This document shows positions 5,303 to 6,310 of a DNA stretch of 6,310 nucleotides, piece by piece (position 1 is the first letter of the stretch; each line of letters opens with the position of its first letter). Source of the DNA: Bacteroides sp. 43_108 (lineage in GTDB: Bacteria; Bacteroidota; Bacteroidia; Bacteroidales; Bacteroidaceae); NCBI GenBank assembly GCA_001915545.1, contig MNQS01000175.1, forward strand, positions 1 to 6,310. The letters are read 5' to 3'. The notes below the pieces were generated by a model. It was not told the DNA's origin. It did not search any database and saw nothing but the letters and a program-made list of their open reading frames with translations. The position numbers were made by a program, and so were the translations under genes.

Positions 5303-5764
5303 ATGAGCGAAACAATTAAAGTACTGTGTTACAAATCAAAAACTCTTAGTAATGGAGAACATCCTCTGATGCTATGTGTCTGCAAAGACCGTAAAAGGAA
5401 GTTTCAAAGCCTTGGACTATCCATTAAAGCAGAGCAATGGGATTTTAAAACAAATCAGCCTAAAGCCAAATGTCCTAACCGTGAAAGAATCATTCTTCTT
5501 ATTAACGAGAAGATTAACGAGATACAGAAAGTGGCTCTGGATAAACGAATAGCAGGTAAGGAATTTACGGCTACAACTCTTATTGAGTCCACTACCAAAA
5601 ACACAACAAATAAAACGGTGGGTGAATACTATCTTACATACATTCAAAATTTGAAAGCAGAGAAAAGAATCAGATATGCAGGAATGTTTGAGGTATCCTA
5701 CTCTTCTTTTATAAAGTTCAACAAGCATCTTGATATTCCATTCTTTGATATAGATGTCTCTTAG
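5303..5764 (+). pseudogene. Tyrosine-type integrase, N-terminal half only (truncated)
   Basis: The 153-residue product starting MSETIKVLCYKSKT matches the N-terminal arm DNA-binding domain of Bacteroidota tyrosine recombinases: a three-strand fold with 'K-S-K-T-x-x-x-G-E-x-P-L', then K-x-Q-S-L-G-L-S-I-K-A-E-Q-W-D-F (about 34-49) and a helix with repeated E-K-I-N-E-I. From about residue 105 the SAM-like core-binding domain begins (VGEYYLTYIQNLKAEKR) and breaks off at HLDIPFFDIDVS with TAG, where a functional relative would go on to W-L and then the catalytic domain. All catalytic residues (R, K, HxxR, H, Y) are therefore missing from this frame. The ATG at 5303 is preferred to an earlier in-frame TTG, since homology begins there. 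In life these proteins insert and excise integrative elements at tRNA genes; this copy should be inactive. Confidence 0.8.
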
Positions 5765-5929
5765 AAAGACTTTTGGTAGGCAAGTTTATAATATGAATAG
5801 TGAAAATTCGGAGTTAGCATTAGTAAAGCCATGGAATTGTTCAATCATAGCTCTGTTGTCATTACCAAAAGATACTTGGGGCTAAAACATGAAGAATTTT
5901 TGAATGCTTACGAATGCCTTGACTTCTAA
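5754..5929 (+). pseudogene. C-terminal catalytic tail of a tyrosine recombinase, frameshifted
   Basis: In the frame beginning at 5754 one reads M-S-L-R-K-T-F-G-R-Q-V-Y-N, the 'HxLRKTFG' box with the second catalytic Arg (the usual His is replaced by Met at the junction), then NSENSELALV. At the A run near 5825-5828 the frame must shift: adding one A gives KAMELFNHSS. From ATG 5831 the frame continues FNHSSVVITKRYLGL, the box with the catalytic His (or its neighbour) and the nucleophilic Tyr, and ends ...NAYECLDF with TAA at 5927-5929. So this is the last 58 or so residues of an integrase with a one-base deletion. It may be the end of the same gene as 5303-5764 after loss of the core, or of a second, short integrase type that ends in just this way. 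Confidence 0.75.
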
Positions 5930-6104
5930 ATTTATTGCAGGTGGGAAATCTGAAAATTTTGCTCTTATATGGGTAGAGTTGGATTTACTACCTGTTTATA
6001 GTGGAAAAAATCGGATGGTTGGGATAATATATGCAACCCATTAAATTTTTCCACTACTGGAATGTTCGGACTTTATAGGGATATTCAGTAAATAGAATAA
6101 AATT
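5930..6104. other. Non-coding element remnant, no recognisable gene
   Basis: Between the integrase tail and the next hairpin lie about 175 AT-rich bases. A chance 46-codon frame (ATG 5904 to TAA 6042) overlaps the integrase tail, but its product has no recognisable motif. The only distinct structure is the palindrome at 5999-6056. No promoter matching the phylum consensus was found. Confidence 0.5.
5999..6056. repeat. 58-bp imperfect palindrome
   Basis: Outer arms TAGTGGAAAAA (5999-6009) and TTTTTCCACTA (6046-6056) are exact reverse complements over 11 bp. Inside them ATGGTTG (6015-6021) pairs with CAACCCAT (6034-6041) with one bulged base, leaving a 12-base AT-rich apex. There is no T run after it, so it is not an ordinary terminator. 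It could be a small non-autonomous repeat, a recombination or protein-binding site, or an IS end remnant. Confidence 0.65.
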
Positions 6105-6151
6105 AGCCAACTAATTCATACACAAAGTGGTGCGAATTAGTTGGCTTTTTT
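6105..6151 (+). terminator. Terminator-like hairpin at the left side of the IS
   Basis: AGCCAACTAATTC (6105-6117) and GAATTAGTTGGCT (6134-6146) form a perfect 13-bp stem, with a small CAC/GTG helix inside the 16-base loop, followed by six T residues (6146-6151). It should stop transcripts coming from the integrase side before they reach the transposase gene. Alternatively these arms belong to the end structure of the IS itself. Confidence 0.75.
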
Positions 6152-6236
6152 GTATCTTTAGGTATTCCCCCGAAAATAAGGTTTGGCAGCCAAAACGGGG
6201 GGAATTCCTCAACTAAGATATGGCTAAGATACAAAA
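6148..6236 (+). promoter_or_regulatory. Nested hairpin leader enclosing the transposase start
   Basis: Three layers of complementarity surround the ATG at 6220. The outer layer pairs TTTTGTATCTTTAG (6148-6162 region) with CTAAGATACAAAA (about 6224-6236, codons 2-6), with one bulge. The middle pairs ATTCCCCCG (6164-6172) with CGGGGGGAAT (6196-6205). The inner is TTTGG-CAG-CCAAA (about 6182-6194). CTAAGATA occurs twice, on both sides of the ATG. In a read-through transcript the start codon would lie in a bulge of this stem, as in IS elements that hide their translation start from outside transcription. This is inferred from base pairing only. Confidence 0.5.
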
Positions 6237-6310
6237 TATTTCAGAAATTCAGCCTACTTTGGGCTTTACAGAATTTGATATTATAGAAAAATACCGCAAG
6301 AGTTTCAATG
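6220..6310 (+). CDS. IS transposase, N-terminal 30 codons (cut by window edge)
   Basis: The frame opens MAKIQNISEIQPTLGF and runs TEFDIIEKYRKSFN to the window end without a stop. I recognise this opening from transposases of Bacteroidales insertion sequences of the DDE type (IS5/IS1182-like group), where it precedes the N-terminal helical domain; the exact family is from memory and not provable with 30 residues. The strong hairpins just upstream fit the left end of an IS. It has inserted in, or lies within, the decayed integrative element next to tRNA-Lys. No good -33/-7 promoter is seen; TATCTTTA at 6153-6160 is one base off the -7 box but lacks a -33 box. Confidence 0.6.
   Translation, partial: MAKIQNISEIQPTLGFTEFDIIEKYRKSFN

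Noticed and set aside
5133..5315. Minus-strand open frame of 60 codons
   Set aside because: It runs across the tRNA-Lys gene, its terminator and the integrase start, so it cannot be a real gene.
5904..6044. 46-codon frame overlapping the integrase tail
   Set aside because: The product (MLTNALTSKF...) has no motif, no promoter or conserved context, and its end lies inside the palindrome; most likely chance.

Overview
The window looks like a member of the Bacteroidales (Bacteroides, Phocaeicola or Prevotella type). The clearest sign is the promoter type: several transcripts start behind a TTTG/TTG box about 19-22 bases upstream of a TAnnTTTG box, the pattern read by the primary sigma factor of this phylum (best case TTTG-N19-TACCTTTG in front of tRNA-Lys). 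Protein families agree: a coiled-coil lipoprotein like the Bacteroides Cbp1-annotated family, a Bacteroidales-type integrase arm domain and a Bacteroidales-type IS transposase.

Layout. 1-97: last 23 codons and probable right end of an IS30-family insertion sequence. 142-461: a gene-free stretch with its own promoter and a very strong intrinsic terminator, best read as a structured non-coding RNA of about 280 nt. 543-1088 (+): a GNAT acetyltransferase. 1105-1153: a shared bidirectional terminator. 1157-3599 (-): a likely operon transcribed rsmI, then a coiled-coil lipoprotein, then a small exported protein of unknown function. 3600-3791: a divergent AT-rich promoter region. 3792-5021 (+): an AI-2E (PerM/YdiK-like) membrane protein. 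5030-5242: tRNA-Lys(UUU) with its own promoter and terminator. 5243-6100: the wreck of an integrative element beside the tRNA. It has an integrase N-terminal half, joined out of frame to the C-terminal tail of a tyrosine recombinase that carries a further one-base frameshift, then a 58-bp imperfect palindrome. 6105-6310: nested hairpins and the first 30 codons of another transposase, cut by the window edge.

How it fits together. The core (GNAT to tRNA) is ordinary chromosomal housekeeping sequence bounded on both sides by mobile DNA. The right flank is a classic tRNA-3'-end integration hotspot with a dead integrase and a later IS insertion. The most interesting points are the unannotated RNA next to the IS30 end, the promoter-plus-5'-hairpin cassette it shares with the tRNA-Lys promoter, and the layered hairpins in front of the second transposase, which look able to block both read-through transcription and translation. 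No complete new defence or metabolic system is visible.
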